This document shows, in pieces, positions 21,562 to 33,255 of a stretch of 64,000 nt of DNA. The translations under genes were made by a program, and so were the position numbers. This stretch comes from Anadara kagoshimensis (taxonomy: Eukaryota; Mollusca; Bivalvia; Arcoida; Arcidae): assembly GCA_021292105.1 (NCBI GenBank), contig CM037864.1:38688486-38752485 (forward strand). The letters are read 5' to 3'. The stretch's first letter is position 1. The number at the start of each line of letters is the position of its first letter. Under the pieces are notes generated by a model. That model had not been told where the DNA came from, did no database searches, and was given only the letters and a program-made list of their open reading frames with translations.

Positions 21562-21904
21562 GTTCTAATCGCGATTACTAGCTAGGCCTAGCCCCCACCC
21601 ATCTTGTTTTCGCCAAAACACATGGGCGCCGCCATTATTGTTATTGTTTTTGTGTGAATCACGTGGTCGAAAATAGTACTTGAAAATACAGACCGATCTA
21701 ATCCGAGTCGTTTTGCGAGGAAGGACATTTTTTTTAATGTTTGCCTGGCAGCCCATTTTATGCCATTGTCTCACTCGCGCACTTGCCCCCTGGAACAAAA
21801 TCCCGCGTGGTTTTGTAAATTCGCGCGAGACTTAGTCTAGAAATTTCGCTGTCGTCAGTAGATACAGGGCATGCGCATTTGAATGTGAAAGGGGTCTATT
21901 GATT

Positions 21905-22024
21905 ATGCATGTCAAAAATGCAGAAAAAACACAAAAAAAAGTCACCAAAGCTTCAGTGAAATTACTAGAACGGTATTTGATGGAAAAGGAAAGAGAGGTA
22001 AACCTTGATTCTGTGGAATCTTAA
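21905..22024 (+). CDS. possible 39-residue ORF or first exon, unrecognised
   Basis: ATG at 21905 gives MHVKNAEKTQKKVTKASV..., lysine-rich and helical in look, ending ..NLDSVES before TAA. A splice donor (GAGAG|GTAAAC) lies inside at about 21997. It starts 5 bases after the right inverted repeat of the 4.1-kb interval and follows a GC-rich stretch with NRF1-like (catgcgca) and YY1-like motifs. Composition looks coding, but no partner exon or homologue is recognised; chance is quite possible. Confidence 0.2.
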   Translation: MHVKNAEKTQKKVTKASVKLLERYLMEKEREVNLDSVES

Positions 22025-22140
22025 CTTGAGTATGCTTACTTACCTACTATTTATTTAGCCTATTTCGGAGAAAGCAATATCACAAAATATTTTATAAATT
22101 TCAATATGACGGGTACAAAAAAAGTTTCTTTTACTTAATA

Positions 22141-22640
22141 CATGAGCCGAGTCGTTACTAAAAATTTCTGTTTCGTCCCCATCCGTGTTTCATTTTATGC
22201 GACAAATATAACTTGGATGGGTGTTTACAATCATTTTTTTCAACAAAAAGACGGGGTCCTTATGTTACGTGACGAAAGAGTTGACTATTTTCGTAGGTTA
22301 GTGCAGCTCAAGAACGGATGGATTTTGTGTAACTTGGATGACCAAAATTAATTTAATAAAGAAATAAAGTGAACTACCTTTCTGCATTTTCAAACTTTTG
22401 AAAAAAATAACGTAAATTCAAAGTTTTAAACTCAACCCGACCTATAAGCTACCCCTTGCGAACCTACGTATATAATAAATAAATTCTTCCGTCATCATTA
22501 CGTCACACGAAAGACACCGCCATTTTGTCAAAATTGTAATCATTGTAAGCACCCGTCCAAAAAACATTTTGGTGTATTAAAAGGGTTATAATGCATGGAT
22601 TACATCGAAATTAGGATTATTAGCAACGACTCGGCTCATG
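22141..22640. mobile_element. family E foldback element, about 500 bp
   Basis: Ends catgagccgagtcgtt (22141-22156) and aacgactcggctcatg (22625-22640) are exact complements. Similarity runs inward for about 130 bases on each arm: tggatgggtgtttacaat on the left against attgtaagcacccgtcca on the right. The middle is AT-rich and unique. An open frame at 22142-22351 lies over the left arm and is not taken as a gene. Confidence 0.85.
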
Positions 22641-22782
22641 TAAGTAATTTATTAATTAATTTTTAACCGTGTCATTCAAATCTTTGAGATATTAGCGTTG
22701 TTTCTTTCTCTGCAGCAGAGTAAACATACATTAGCTAAAGGAGTGTTACCTTGTTCCCAACTCTGTTAGTTCAGACGTCTGT

Positions 22783-23400
22783 TTGGCCGAGCATTCTGCC
22801 GACAATGACAATAGTGATGACGACAATGAACATAACGATTGTCATCATGCGGCTATGCCTACTGATACTCCACCTATTTTGATTCTACCGCCAGATGATC
22901 ATAATGGAGATATACCCGAACAAGAAGTTATTACTGAACAATGTAATGGAACAAATGCTCTACATAACCCATCCACTATACCAGACAGGCCTAAACGGAA
23001 CCACAGACCCCCGAAATATCTTGATGACTTTATTACAGACTAAATATCATGTATTTTGTGACATTTTATGTTTTAATTGTTACCATACATATGCCAGGCA
23101 GGCTTTGACTTTATTTACGTAATATTAACAAATAATCAATAGAAGAGAGAAAAAAGGGTCGCGCCACTATATTAATTATTGTTGGTAGTTATTTCCCTTT
23201 ATTAATTAAGGTAAGAGAACCGGAGTTAGCTCCCTTCTCTTTTCTGTTGTCACGTTGTTCGCACTTGTTGCAATAATATAACCACAAGAAGAATATTGTG
23301 TTCCTGTGTGGTGTTTTCCTCTTCACTGGCGCTTGTTCTTTCATCTCCTTGTCAACTGATCTTCTCCAAGTCTTGAGTATGCAGACGAGCATAAAAGGAT
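22783..23400 (+). mobile_element. old LTR retrotransposon, 3' remnant (likely Ty3/Gypsy-like)
   Basis: Fossil. Parts visible: the polyprotein tail (22783-23043), acidic then basic, with the RPKRNHRPPKYLDDF-type ending common at the end of pol in Gypsy-like elements; a polypurine tract near 23141-23158; and sequence to about 23400 that is probably part of the 3' LTR. The rest of the element is absent from the window, so it is broken and incomplete. Family call is from the tail motif and is tentative. Confidence 0.5.
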
Positions 23401-23489
23401 AGTTGAAAGTGTAAACTGTCAGTATTTAATTTCATTTAAAATTTAAATATTGTCTGTGTCAATTGTAAGCCATGTTTTGGTATAAGAAA

Positions 23490-23618
23490 ATAATAATTGC
23501 CCTCTAGGTATGTGAACATCCAGAATTGTCACCCATCAGAAGGGTTTTCACCCTCGAGAGACCCCTATTGTCAGGTGACAATTCTGAATGTCCACATACC
23601 TAGAGGGCAATTATTGTA
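23490..23618. repeat. about 127-bp hairpin (foldback MITE)
   Basis: ataattgccctctaggtatg, then tgaacatccagaattgtcac, is mirrored by gtgacaattctgaatgtcca then catacctagagggcaattat. Arms of about 43 bases, loop about 40. Confidence 0.93.
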
Positions 23619-24261
23619 TATTGTACTTCACTGAGATGGCAGATAATACAGTTGTCATATACCACTTTCTGAAATTCAAAAATTGGTTTATGACACAGTA
23701 TGTCTTTTGCACTTACATGAAGGCAATGACAAAGTGGGGATGCAATTATAGGAACAAAATAAGAATAATCAGATGATTTAGTATAACAGAAAGAGCAAAT
23801 GAAATTAAAATAAATTTTTAAAATAATTTTAACTTGGCCACCAACGCATTCAATAAGAACAATTGAATGAGGAAAGACAATAAGAAATTCGAAACACTTA
23901 TAGAGACTACTGATTAAAAATCATGAATAGTAAAATGACAAAGATGGCCCAATAGTGGGTTTAAGTACTTTTGGTGGGCAAACCAGTCCAATTTGTTTTA
24001 CAAGCATAGATTTATTAGAACTTTCATCATTATGTAATGAAAACTTATCACACTCGTTCACTTTCAACAACCATTGTTGCGTTATCAAAACTTGTCACAT
24101 CCACCATTTTACTTCAAACAAACTAATAATAGACGTACCACTGTAGATGCTTGTACTTTATGAAACAAACTGAAAGCCTTTTAGTATTAGCTTATTACAG
24201 CTCTCTAACCGTGTGGTTCTGTTGCAGGTCACAAAAGTCTCTTAACAAGCAAATTTGAAAG

Positions 24262-24477
24262 TACAGCAGGCCTGTCGAAAGTTTAACACTAAGCTAAAAA
24301 ATTAGTGCCGAATCGACGGCTCATCTCTGCTCCTCGTTAGCTCTATCTCGGCAGCGTTCCGGCAGATGGTACAATCTTCTCGGCATGTTTTTGCAACTAG
24401 CTATCAATATTTTGGTGGCTGAGCTTCGGCTCCTTTTCGTCAGCTTAGTGTTAAACTTTCGACAGGCCCGCACTGTA
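24262..24477. mobile_element. family A MITE, copy 3
   Basis: tacagcaggcctgtcgaaag on the left and tttcgacaggcccgcactgt then a on the right; about 216 bases. Confidence 0.9.
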
Positions 24478-24528
24478 TGTATTATACACTGATGAATAAA
24501 AATTGTTTAAACTAAACTGACTACTAGT

Positions 24529-25739
24529 AGTACTACTATTGTTCCAGGGAACTTAGATAGTCGCTTTATCTTAATATAAAATCAAGTATTGTAATATTAG
24601 TATTTATTTTGATATACCCGTAAATAAAATCATATCACCTAACAAACCTATGAGGTTTGCTGACTTAAACTTGAATTACAAAACAGGTACATAACGAAAC
24701 TTTTGTCGTTTTTAATAACAGAGAAAAACCAATGTGTTGTATATATACCTAAATGTACCTCAGATAGGTGTATATCACACCTGGTTGACCTGCATACTCA
24801 TTATTATCACACGGGTAAAACAAGGTTGTCTTTCAGGCGTGCGGTTCGGGTTTTACTCGTGCTCACGTATATGTATAATAATTACCCTTCATGTAATGCT
24901 CTAAATTTGCATACGAGGCACGGATAACGAGAGGGCATATGTGCAGTGTTTGAAAAACAACCAATTTTCGGTATGTAGAGCAAAACCAGAGGGCTGTAGA
25001 ACACCAATGTTTTGACATTTAACTGGGCTTTTATATTTTAGATTCAAAATGTATAACACTGAATATAAATCATTAAACATAAAAGCTTAATTGATAAAAA
25101 AGCAACTACCTAAGTTACCTGGAACAATAATAGTACTACTATTGTCCCAGGTAACTTAGGTAGTCCCTTTTTTGTCAATTAAGCTTTTATGTTTAATGAT
25201 TTATATCTAATGTTATATATACTTAATCTAAAATATAAAAGCCCATTTAAATGTGAAAAAATAAGTGTTCTACAACCCTCTGGTTTTGCTCTACATACCG
25301 AAAATGAGTTGCTTTTCAAACGTTGCACATATGCCCTCTTTTTATTCGTGCCTCATATGCAAATTCAGAGCAATGCATGAAGGGTAATTATTATACATAT
25401 ACATGAGTATGAATAAAACCTGAACCGCACACCCGAAAGACATCCTTGTTTTTACCCGTGTGATAATTAGTATGCAGGTCAACCAGGTGTGATTTACACC
25501 TATCTAAGGTACATTTAGGTATATATACAACATTGATTTTTCTTTGTTATGAAAAAAGACAAAAGTTTCGGTATATACCTGTTTTGTAATTCAAGTTCAA
25601 GTCAGCAAACCTCATAGTTTTAGTAGGTGATATGATTTTATTTACAAGATTATCAAAATGAGTACTAATATAACAATACTTGATTTTATATTAAAGATAA
25701 ATCGACTATCTAAGTTACCTGGAACAATTGTAGTATCAT
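24529..25739. mobile_element. 1.2-kb palindrome: two inverted copies of one TIR element
   Basis: Symmetry centre between 25134 and 25135 (tagtacta). The two arms of about 605 bases are roughly 88-90 percent alike by eye with small indels. Within each arm the two ends are also inverted repeats of each other: ctattgttccagg...acttagatagtcg at the outside and ctacctaagttacctggaac then aatag at the centre. So this is a head-to-head dimer of a 600-bp element rather than one simple foldback. No long coding frame in the arms. Confidence 0.93.
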
Positions 25740-25984
25740 CGATATCAGTAATTTGTTTAACGGGGATTGTGTCCCTTTGTGTGTGGATGTGATTAATCAA
25801 TTTCTTTGCCCGTATTTATATTCAAGAAATTGAAATGAATTCTCATGATGCACACTCTAAGACATAAATAAAGCTATATATCTTTAGACATGATATTTGT
25901 GTTTTAAATAACGTCTTATACTTCCCTTGTGTTTTAGTTTGATTTTTTACGGCAGAGACTATATAGGTTAAACAACCCAAATTA

Positions 25985-26100
25985 AACATACCGGTCAATG
26001 TCCAAAGACCAATCGCAACAGCGAAGCAAAGACGTTAAACAGGTGAACTTCCAGCAGGGAAGTGATGCCTGTTGTTCCGGAAGGACAAGCACATTTTTTA
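25985..26100 (-). repeat. family B fragment, minus orientation
   Basis: acataccggtcaatgtcca, ggtgaacttccagcaggga and gttccggaagg match the complement of the 3' half. Confidence 0.7.
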
Positions 26101-26929
26101 TATTTTAAGACAACGTTAAAAAATAAAAATACGTAAACTAGAATTCTTAAAATACCGGAATTTTAATAAATACATGAAAAATAAATTTACTTAATATACA
26201 AAAATAAATATTGTAGTGTGCTTAAATTTACACTTTTATCAATAAAAAATTGTACAAATATGTAAAATATATAAACACCTGCATTTTAGAATTGAAAAAA
26301 AAAAAACCCACATCCATTTAAATAAAACAACTTTGAAATTCGTATTAGTTTAATACAAAATATTCAATATGTAGTATGTATATTTACACTTTCAACTGTG
26401 AATAAGAAAAATTGACTTCCATTCATTAGTAGGCGAAACTAGCATCTGGTCCGATGATCATTCAACGCAAAGTACTACATCAACATGCATTTTTAAAAAA
26501 TCAAATTCATTAGACATCCCAATGAACTTCCCCGTCTGTTGTGCAAGATCAAACAGTTAAAATGACAAGATTAGTTGTAATGTTGCTCCTATATGTCATT
26601 TGTGTATAAATGTAAGTGTTTATAACATGTGTTATATGTATAAAGTTTATGTGCAATAAATGCATAAATATGATCATTGGCGATAATTTTAAAATCTGGT
26701 ACACGTTACCTTAGGTATAAAGTTTTCATCTGAATTGAATAGCGTGTTTAAAATTACAAAATGAGTTATTGGTTCAATCCTTTACCCTCTTACAAAAACA
26801 GAATAAATAAGTATGTTAATTTCAAAAGAAAAAAGGTCCATGGATCTGTTTGATGTAACAAAACCACATTTAAAACATTCATTGCTATTTCTTGTTTTAT
26901 TGGAGAAGAAAACACACAGTAGAACAACA

Positions 26930-27065
26930 TACAATGTCTGTGTTCAAACACAATGCTGAAAAACAATCCAATCCTAAAAGCGAAGTTGAAACATTAAATT
27001 AAGTTAACAGGTGGGGTCTAAAAAGGGAAGTGAAACAAGTTGCTTCGGAAATATAAAAAATACAA
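26930..27065 (-). repeat. family B fragment, decayed
   Basis: acaatccaatcctaaaagcg then aagttgaaac, aacaggtgggg and gaagtgaaacaagttgcttc follow the same order as better copies, with many changes. Confidence 0.45.
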
Positions 27066-27684
27066 TTATCAAATACCTACATGTATAACAGCATTCTGCT
27101 AGTTGAGACCTCTGTTAGCTGAATCAGAGTTCATTTATGAAAATTCGTATCATGTACATTGTTAAACAGTATTTGTTTTAGTTTTAATGAAAAAAGTGAG
27201 CCCATGGTTAATTATTTTCATTATCAGAGGGTACTAATATTATAAAGCTTATCTTCAATGGAACCGATTAATTTAACTGTCTAAAGAAATTTCTTTAAAA
27301 AAAAGTATGCGTAGTTATGAAAAACTGCATGAAAAGTTATGGGTTTGTAAAGACCAAAATGATTATATTAATATTTATCCGATTTTAAGTTGAAGAATTT
27401 ATAACCAGCAGTCTTAATACAATGTTTAAGTATAGTTTCATATTTTGTCCTTCCTTCTTGTTGTGACATACTCTTGGTAACGTTGACTTCAGTTTTGTCT
27501 ATACTCCGTTCTTAGAACTAAAACTTGGGTTACATAACCGCTACAATGATCGTTAAAGTTTTAGAAAGCAGCATAATAAAATATTGAATTTATGCTTGTT
27601 TTTAATTTCGCATCAGAATAGTTCATGTATAAACATTGTAAAATTCGGGTCCAGACATACCTCTTTACATCGAATTTATAAAAA

Positions 27685-27790
27685 CAAACAAACATATAAG
27701 TCCATGTCCAAATCATAATCCAAGAAACAAAGTAAAAACTTTGAAAACTAGCTTTAGCCAAACACGTAAACTTCCACCAGCTGACCAATA
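27685..27790 (-). repeat. family B fragment, minus orientation
   Basis: gtccatgtccaaatcataat, aaagtaaaaactttgaaaac and cgtaaacttccacca match the complement of the 3' half. Confidence 0.65.
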
Positions 27791-28412
27791 TAAACATTTG
27801 TACTATTTAGACTGAAGGTCAGAAAAAATTCTACTTTAACTTTCTTTAAAGTGATCGTAAAAAGTTGTTTTTGTCGTTAATGTGTTTCCATACTTATCTG
27901 TTATATAAATACCGTAAGGTGAATGGTTCCCCAAGGTTGACCATTAAATTGAAAGTTTGTGTAGAAAGCAATAACCAGAAAACTGACGTCCATTTATCTA
28001 GCAGTTTTCCACGGACGTTTATCGATAATTTCAGTAAAGCACTTTTGAACCTATCCCTGGAGAGACCAAACTCAATAGTTCTTAACCAGATGGAATTCAT
28101 TACGAAAATGTTGTGGTGAATAGACTTAAAATATACAGAACGGTAGCTTCAATAGGACAATAAAATACGAATCAAAACAGATAATGGGAGCTGATAAGTT
28201 CAAATATAATAAATAAAGTTTAAATCTTAGTGCGACTTGCTCTATAGAGGACTTTTATATCAGATTTGGCATAATAAAGAATATCGTTTATTAATTTATT
28301 GAAAGCTGATTTTTTAAATCTTATATAACTTCAAACAGACTTGAGTACTAAGAAGGCAGGATCCGCCCCGTTACAATCAAAAATGCACATAAATAATTTT
28401 TGAGACGAGATG

Positions 28413-28759
28413 CAGGGGCGTAGCTGGGGTGTTTATAATGTGGACGCCTAAAGAGGGCAGGGGGTTTGGGGGCCGCCCTGATGCGAATTTTCGGCCCTCC
28501 AGGGCGCTATTTATTAGAATTTTTCTTATAATTTTATGCTATGCTGTGGTAGTTTTTGTCGTTCTTTTGAGGACTGGTTCATTCTTAAACCTGAAGACGA
28601 GTTACAAGGGGATCTGATGTATGGCATAAGAACTACGAAAACAACACTCAATAATTGAGAAAGTCAAGTTAAAATGGGAGTTCAATTAATGTAAATATAT
28701 TTGTAAACGAAACGATGTGGACGTTTTTGCGTACAAACGTATGCCTGGCTACGCCCCTG
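28413..28759. mobile_element. hAT-like MITE, 347 bp
   Basis: Terminal repeats CAGGGGCGTAGCTGG and, inverted, CCTGGCTACGCCCCTG. gagatg flanks both sides (28407-28412, and 28759-28764 if the last G is shared), a likely part of the target duplication. The left third is unusually GC-rich (gggggccgccctgatgcg). CAGGGGCGTAGC ends are common in animal hAT-derived MITEs. Confidence 0.8.
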
Positions 28760-28858
28760 AGATGTAATGATGTTTTAGTTGTATATTATTAATGGAGTGT
28801 ACACTATAATACAGTTAAATATGATTGGTTGAGACATCTGTTCATTATATAATTATTA

Positions 28859-29480
28859 TAGGGTTATTGAATTTTATTATATAGCAAAATAAATTTCGTT
28901 TATCGTCAAGTATTTCATCTAAAAAACCATTTATCGTACATTACATAAATATCTCACTAGTTCTTGTAAATGGATATAAGAACTAGTTAAATATGACAAC
29001 AACACAGTGATGACGTCGACAACAATCGAATGACGCCATAAATGACAGCGTCATGTGACAAAGCGTGCAATATGAAAAAATGATTCGAGACACCTCGGAC
29101 TGAAACAAAGTTAGCGTGCAAATATCGGTATTTATTGCACACTAACATCTCGGGATTTATCGTTTAATTTCTATGCGAGGCATATATTGCTATATAATAA
29201 TGTTAAATATTGTCCTTCTTTAACTCGAAATTTCGAGTTAAAGAGGGACAATATTTCACAATATCAGTTCAATAACCCTTTATTATATAGCAAAATAAAT
29301 TCCGTTTACTTCCGTCAAGTATTTCATCTAAAATTCCGATTTGTCATACAATACATGTAAATGGATATTAGAACTAGTGCAATATGACAACAACACAGCT
29401 ATGACGTCGTCAGCTATGTCACAACAATCGTATGACGTCATTAACAATAGCGTCATGTGACAACGCGTGCAATGTGCAGT
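28859..29480. repeat. two direct copies of about 215 bp around a palindromic spacer
   Basis: 28859-29076 and 29268-29480 share tttattatatagcaaaataa, tcaagtatttcatcta, gtaaatggatat, tatgacaacaacacag and agcgtcatgtgacaa. Both carry several tgacgtc (CRE-type) motifs. Between them lie a hairpin with gttagcgtgcaa/ttgcacactaac (29112-29148) and a near-perfect 52-base palindrome (29205-29256). Confidence 0.85.
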
Positions 29481-29675
29481 GAGTTTTATTTAGCCTGTCA
29501 CGCCTACCGTGCCAAGGGCTTCGGTTTTTTCAAAGATCTCATTCACAAGATCCGTGACTTTCATTTCTAATTGCTGAAGACTACCACTGTTCAAGTCTTT
29601 GGTCTGTCTGACGGGTATTCGAGCCTCGACCTTCCACATACGAAGCGAGCACTAAACCAACTGAGCTACCGCATT
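29476..29675 (-). mobile_element. tRNA-derived SINE, minus orientation, partial
   Basis: Minus strand reads the A box (tagctcagttggt) and the diverged promoter head, then cgtgccaagggc and tgacaggc-type body. The 3' tail is missing. It abuts the CRE-rich repeat on its left. Confidence 0.8.
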
Positions 29676-29882
29676 TACCATAGACAATGACGAGTCACTA
29701 AGAGTTTGCAAAAGCACTAGTCGGAAAAACATCCTGCTATGAAAATCTTATTTGACTCTGACAGCAATCTACTGAAATAAAGTCAAAAGTTCTCTTTCAT
29801 TTAACGATTTCAGTATAAAGTTTTTACCTAATACAATGTGTAATACTCCGACTTCAAATTGCGTGTTTTTCGATTAAATATC

Positions 29883-30003
29883 TCAATATTCCCGGGGGAG
29901 GATCTCTGACCCCCTCAAAACTCCCCCCGCACCTTCGCCCATCGGCGCTTTGCGCATCATTCGTCTGTGCCTACATGATATATTGGACCCAGCTACGCCC
30001 CCA
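29883..30003. repeat. GC-rich fragment, possible hAT-MITE end
   Basis: Cytosine-rich with cgcccatcggcgctttgcgc, ending cagctacgccccc, which resembles the hAT-like terminus at 28744-28759. Confidence 0.35.
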
Positions 30004-32270
30004 TATGACTTGATATCAAAAGTGCACAAAATATCTAAACAACTTAGTCGACAGTAAGCAACCAATTGTTGTAGTTTAGACTTTATAACAAAATTTCTAA
30101 AATTCTTTAGAATACATGTATCAAAATACTGGCTGGTGAAATATTTATGACTTTTTACTTCAGTTTTCAAAAACCATTTTATAAGTTAAGATAAATACGA
30201 AAATTAAAGCTTGAAATTTGAACAATCTTGTTTATTTTCAAGATATTCAGAAATCCATGATGCCATTTCGTTAATTTACTAACGCAAATTGCACGTGTTG
30301 TATAGTTTTGTTAAACACGTTTATTTGTAATACAATAAAAAAGGTTAAATAAAAAGCTAAGAAACAGCCTAGTTTAGAAATGATTCAAAACTTAAACCTG
30401 TTCTTGGCATGTTTAATTCTTTATAAACCTTCTGTCAAATTAGGGTTTGAATATTAAAAAATTAACATGTACAATTACAAAATTACTCTTCCTTTTACAT
30501 ACCCTTTTCCCAAAATAATTCCAGTCTACATGAAACCTATATCCAGAGCTATAAATTTGTGTTGTCCCAAAAGCATGAAACAATTTCATTCCATTATGAA
30601 CCTATATTCAGAATTACAAATTTTGTTGTCCAAAAAATAACAAATCGAACATCTGTCGGGGCACTTATCGTGTAGTATGTAAAATAATTCATCTGAATAA
30701 TAATGCATCTGAAACGCCTATAGTAACGTCCCTATAGTACATAAAATTTTAATGGCTTACATGGCTAGTTAAAATCTCTCCATGTTCTGAAGCACCGATT
30801 TATATAAAAAGCTTAATTATGACTCGAATGTTTATTGATAGGGACTTTCCGTGTCTCTGATTCGTTCTGATTACCATTTCCGTACCTTGAAAAAAACATT
30901 TCTGTTTGATGTTTTTGGTTTAATTACTACAACGTTTTACTGAGACAATAGAATAATTGGCATCAATCACGTGACATGGTGGTAATTAGTGATTGTAATC
31001 AAGGAATATTGATAACTATACATATTGGGATGAGGATCTCCAACACTTTGGTTCCCAAGTTGCAGAGAAAATTCCGCTGATGAAAATCAAACGTATACGC
31101 CAGGTAGGATCACGTGACTTGTATACTAAATCGGATATTGGATGTTTCCACATAACATCGAACGCATGGATTAATAAAGAAGCTTCATTCCGACTCTGAT
31201 CAATACTTGTCATGTCTATTGTAAGGAATCTGTCCATCTCTGCCTGCTAAAGGTGTATTAAAGGAGGTGAAATTGTGAAAAAAAGTCATTTAGGAGCGAA
31301 TCATAGGACCATTGAATCATCAGTCTTTGAATTTATTTTGTTTCTGTAAAATTCAATTTACTAATGGACTCCTGGGACTTGTGACTATAAAGTTGTAATA
31401 TATTGTAACAACAACAAGTGAATCCAGTCAAACACAAAGGGAAATACTGTAACATTATTAACTGTTTATCCAAAAAACGCCAATGTAACTTCCACAACTG
31501 CGCATAAATATTTTAGAGACTTCGCTGGTCTTTGATTGGTTCAAAGTATTGGCACGTTCAGCAGTCGGTGAAGCCCTAAACTGGAAGGCTTTACTCCTAC
31601 GCATCTAAAGTTTAACAATTCATTTCGTTTTCACAAAGGGATTCATTTCCATATTATCCCGCAATTCATGCCTCTGCAACTGCATCTTTTTTACTTTGCT
31701 TGATGCTTGTATGTATAAAAAAGTTTCTTTGGTAATTCGATACACTTTAACTTGAAAATTAAGTACACCAAGTGAACTTTTAGTACCATGCCTTTTGGAA
31801 ACATTCAGCAGAATATGAGAGAGAGGGTCTTGTATCCCGTTCTGGATAAAGCACAACAAACAAAATCCTCTATCGGCAGGTGAGTTTTTATAATTTGTTA
31901 AAATTAACTTTTTATAAATTAATTTTACTGTTTAATACCAAATATTTCAATTTCCCCCGCTCAATTATGTAGAACAAAACGGTTTTGTGAAGGTTTACTG
32001 TCCCGCAGCATTGTAATAGGAATGTTTCATACTTTATGATTTTTACCCTTTTCTGTTCTTTTTTTAATTTAGTTTTTGTATTTATACTGTTTTTATCTCT
32101 CGTATAATTTTCATATTTTTATTTGTTTTCTTTTCTTATATATGCATGTTTTTTTTTAAATTTTATATCATGTTTTTTTTGCAATAAACTAGTATATCAA
32201 CGACCTTTTACACATATCCACTACAGCCTTAGTCAAGGATTTTTTGAAATTTGCATTTTAGAGTAATTCT
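30004..32270. other. gene-free as far as can be supported
   Basis: Two minus-strand open frames (31016-31237 and 31620-31870) have plausible composition, but each ends in its own stop and neither is recognised. No repeat family stands out. Confidence 0.4.
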
Positions 32271-32405
32271 TTTTTACGCACCGACCAAAAGCGAAAATTT
32301 TTCACATTGGGAATTTGAGATTACAATTTTTACGCACCAGCCAAAAGCGAAAATTTTTCACATTGGACATTTGAGATTACGGTTTTTACGCACCAGACAA
32401 AAATA
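32271..32405. repeat. 56-bp tandem repeat, about 2.4 copies
   Basis: tttttacgcaccgaccaaaa then gcgaaaatttttcacattgg recurs at 32271, 32327 and 32383. Confidence 0.92.
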
Positions 32406-32980
32406 TCAATTAGCACCAGTAATTCAATTAAAGGTGCAGTAGTATGTTGCATGCGTCTATTTTACAGATGAAGCGTAATTAATTTTTAACACTCGGTTAT
32501 GAAATTCTTACTAATAGTATTGAAATCAAGAGAGAAAATAATGATTTGGTTTTTTTATAAATCATTTTTCACAATTTTTCACTTTGGGAAACTAATTCGA
32601 ATGTTGTTCAAGTTCACACAATAATATCCAAACCGGAAAGACCATTTCGTTACCGGCTTCATTGCAGTTTTAAGCAGGAATTTTTAATCCGGAATGTCTT
32701 CAACATATTTGTTTGTGAAAGTTATATGTTACAAACAACATGATCATAGACAAAAACAGATTCTGTAATATCGATTTTAATGAATGGATTCAATTTAGTT
32801 TACAGTACAATGGTTTTTTTATTTGAATTAATGGCGATATTAATGCGTTATTACATTCATAATTTAACTGGCCGATACTGTATTCCTCACAAAATATATT
32901 GTACAGATACCTACACAAAAGGAAATATGGAATTATGATGGCTTCTAATACAAATTGTCAACACACACATACATTCTCTA

Positions 32981-32982
<2 letters not shown>

Positions 32983-33013
<31 letters not shown>
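32983..33013. repeat. (CT)n microsatellite
   Basis: About 15 CT units. Confidence 0.98.
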
Positions 33014-33016
<3 letters not shown>

Positions 33017-33108
33017 ATTTGTACTTGTAATGGTAGTTACGCAGTGCTCATTCTAAAAACAATGGACCGTAGGTCCATGGATCATTGATTCCCTATTATG
33101 TCAAATGT

Positions 33109-33255
33109 TAAGGCCTTAGTGGATCATATTTAACATTACATGAATGCAAAAAATATTGATGTTATGGCGTTATAGAATTTTTTTTTTTTTTTGAAAATGG
33201 CCCCTTCTGAAAATCCGAGATTAAACACCACAGTAGTAGCTTGAAACCAATGTGT
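33109..33255. repeat. family D repeat, copy 2
   Basis: aggccttagtggatcatatt, atgcaaaaaatatt and cttctgaaaatccgagatt in the order seen at 18317-18460. A T run interrupts it at 33178-33192. Confidence 0.6.

Larger units (their letters stand above)
17789..21900. mobile_element. possible 4.1-kb element bounded by about 30-bp inverted repeats
   Basis: Left end 17789-17822 (aatagacccctttcacattc, then caatgcgcacgc) is mirrored at 21868-21900 with two mismatches in about 30 bases. A second shared block, cagggggcaagt, lies at 17876-17887 and, inverted, at 21781-21792. The interior holds family D, the 30/60-bp minisatellite and a family A MITE, but no transposase was found. Two independent fragments of one repeat would look the same. 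No target duplication seen. Confidence 0.4.
25740..28406. other. gene-free AT-rich stretch with decayed family B pieces
   Basis: Beyond the three family B fragments listed separately, only short chance frames are seen. Confidence 0.5.

Noticed and set aside
24703-25380. Open frames of 63-74 codons in the big palindrome
   Set aside because: They occur at non-matching places in the two arms and are not kept in both.
31016-31870. Two minus-strand frames (MDRFLTIDMTS... and GIQDPLSHILLN...)
   Set aside because: Composition is plausible, but each ends in its own stop, the upstream one lacks an ATG and neither resembles a known family.
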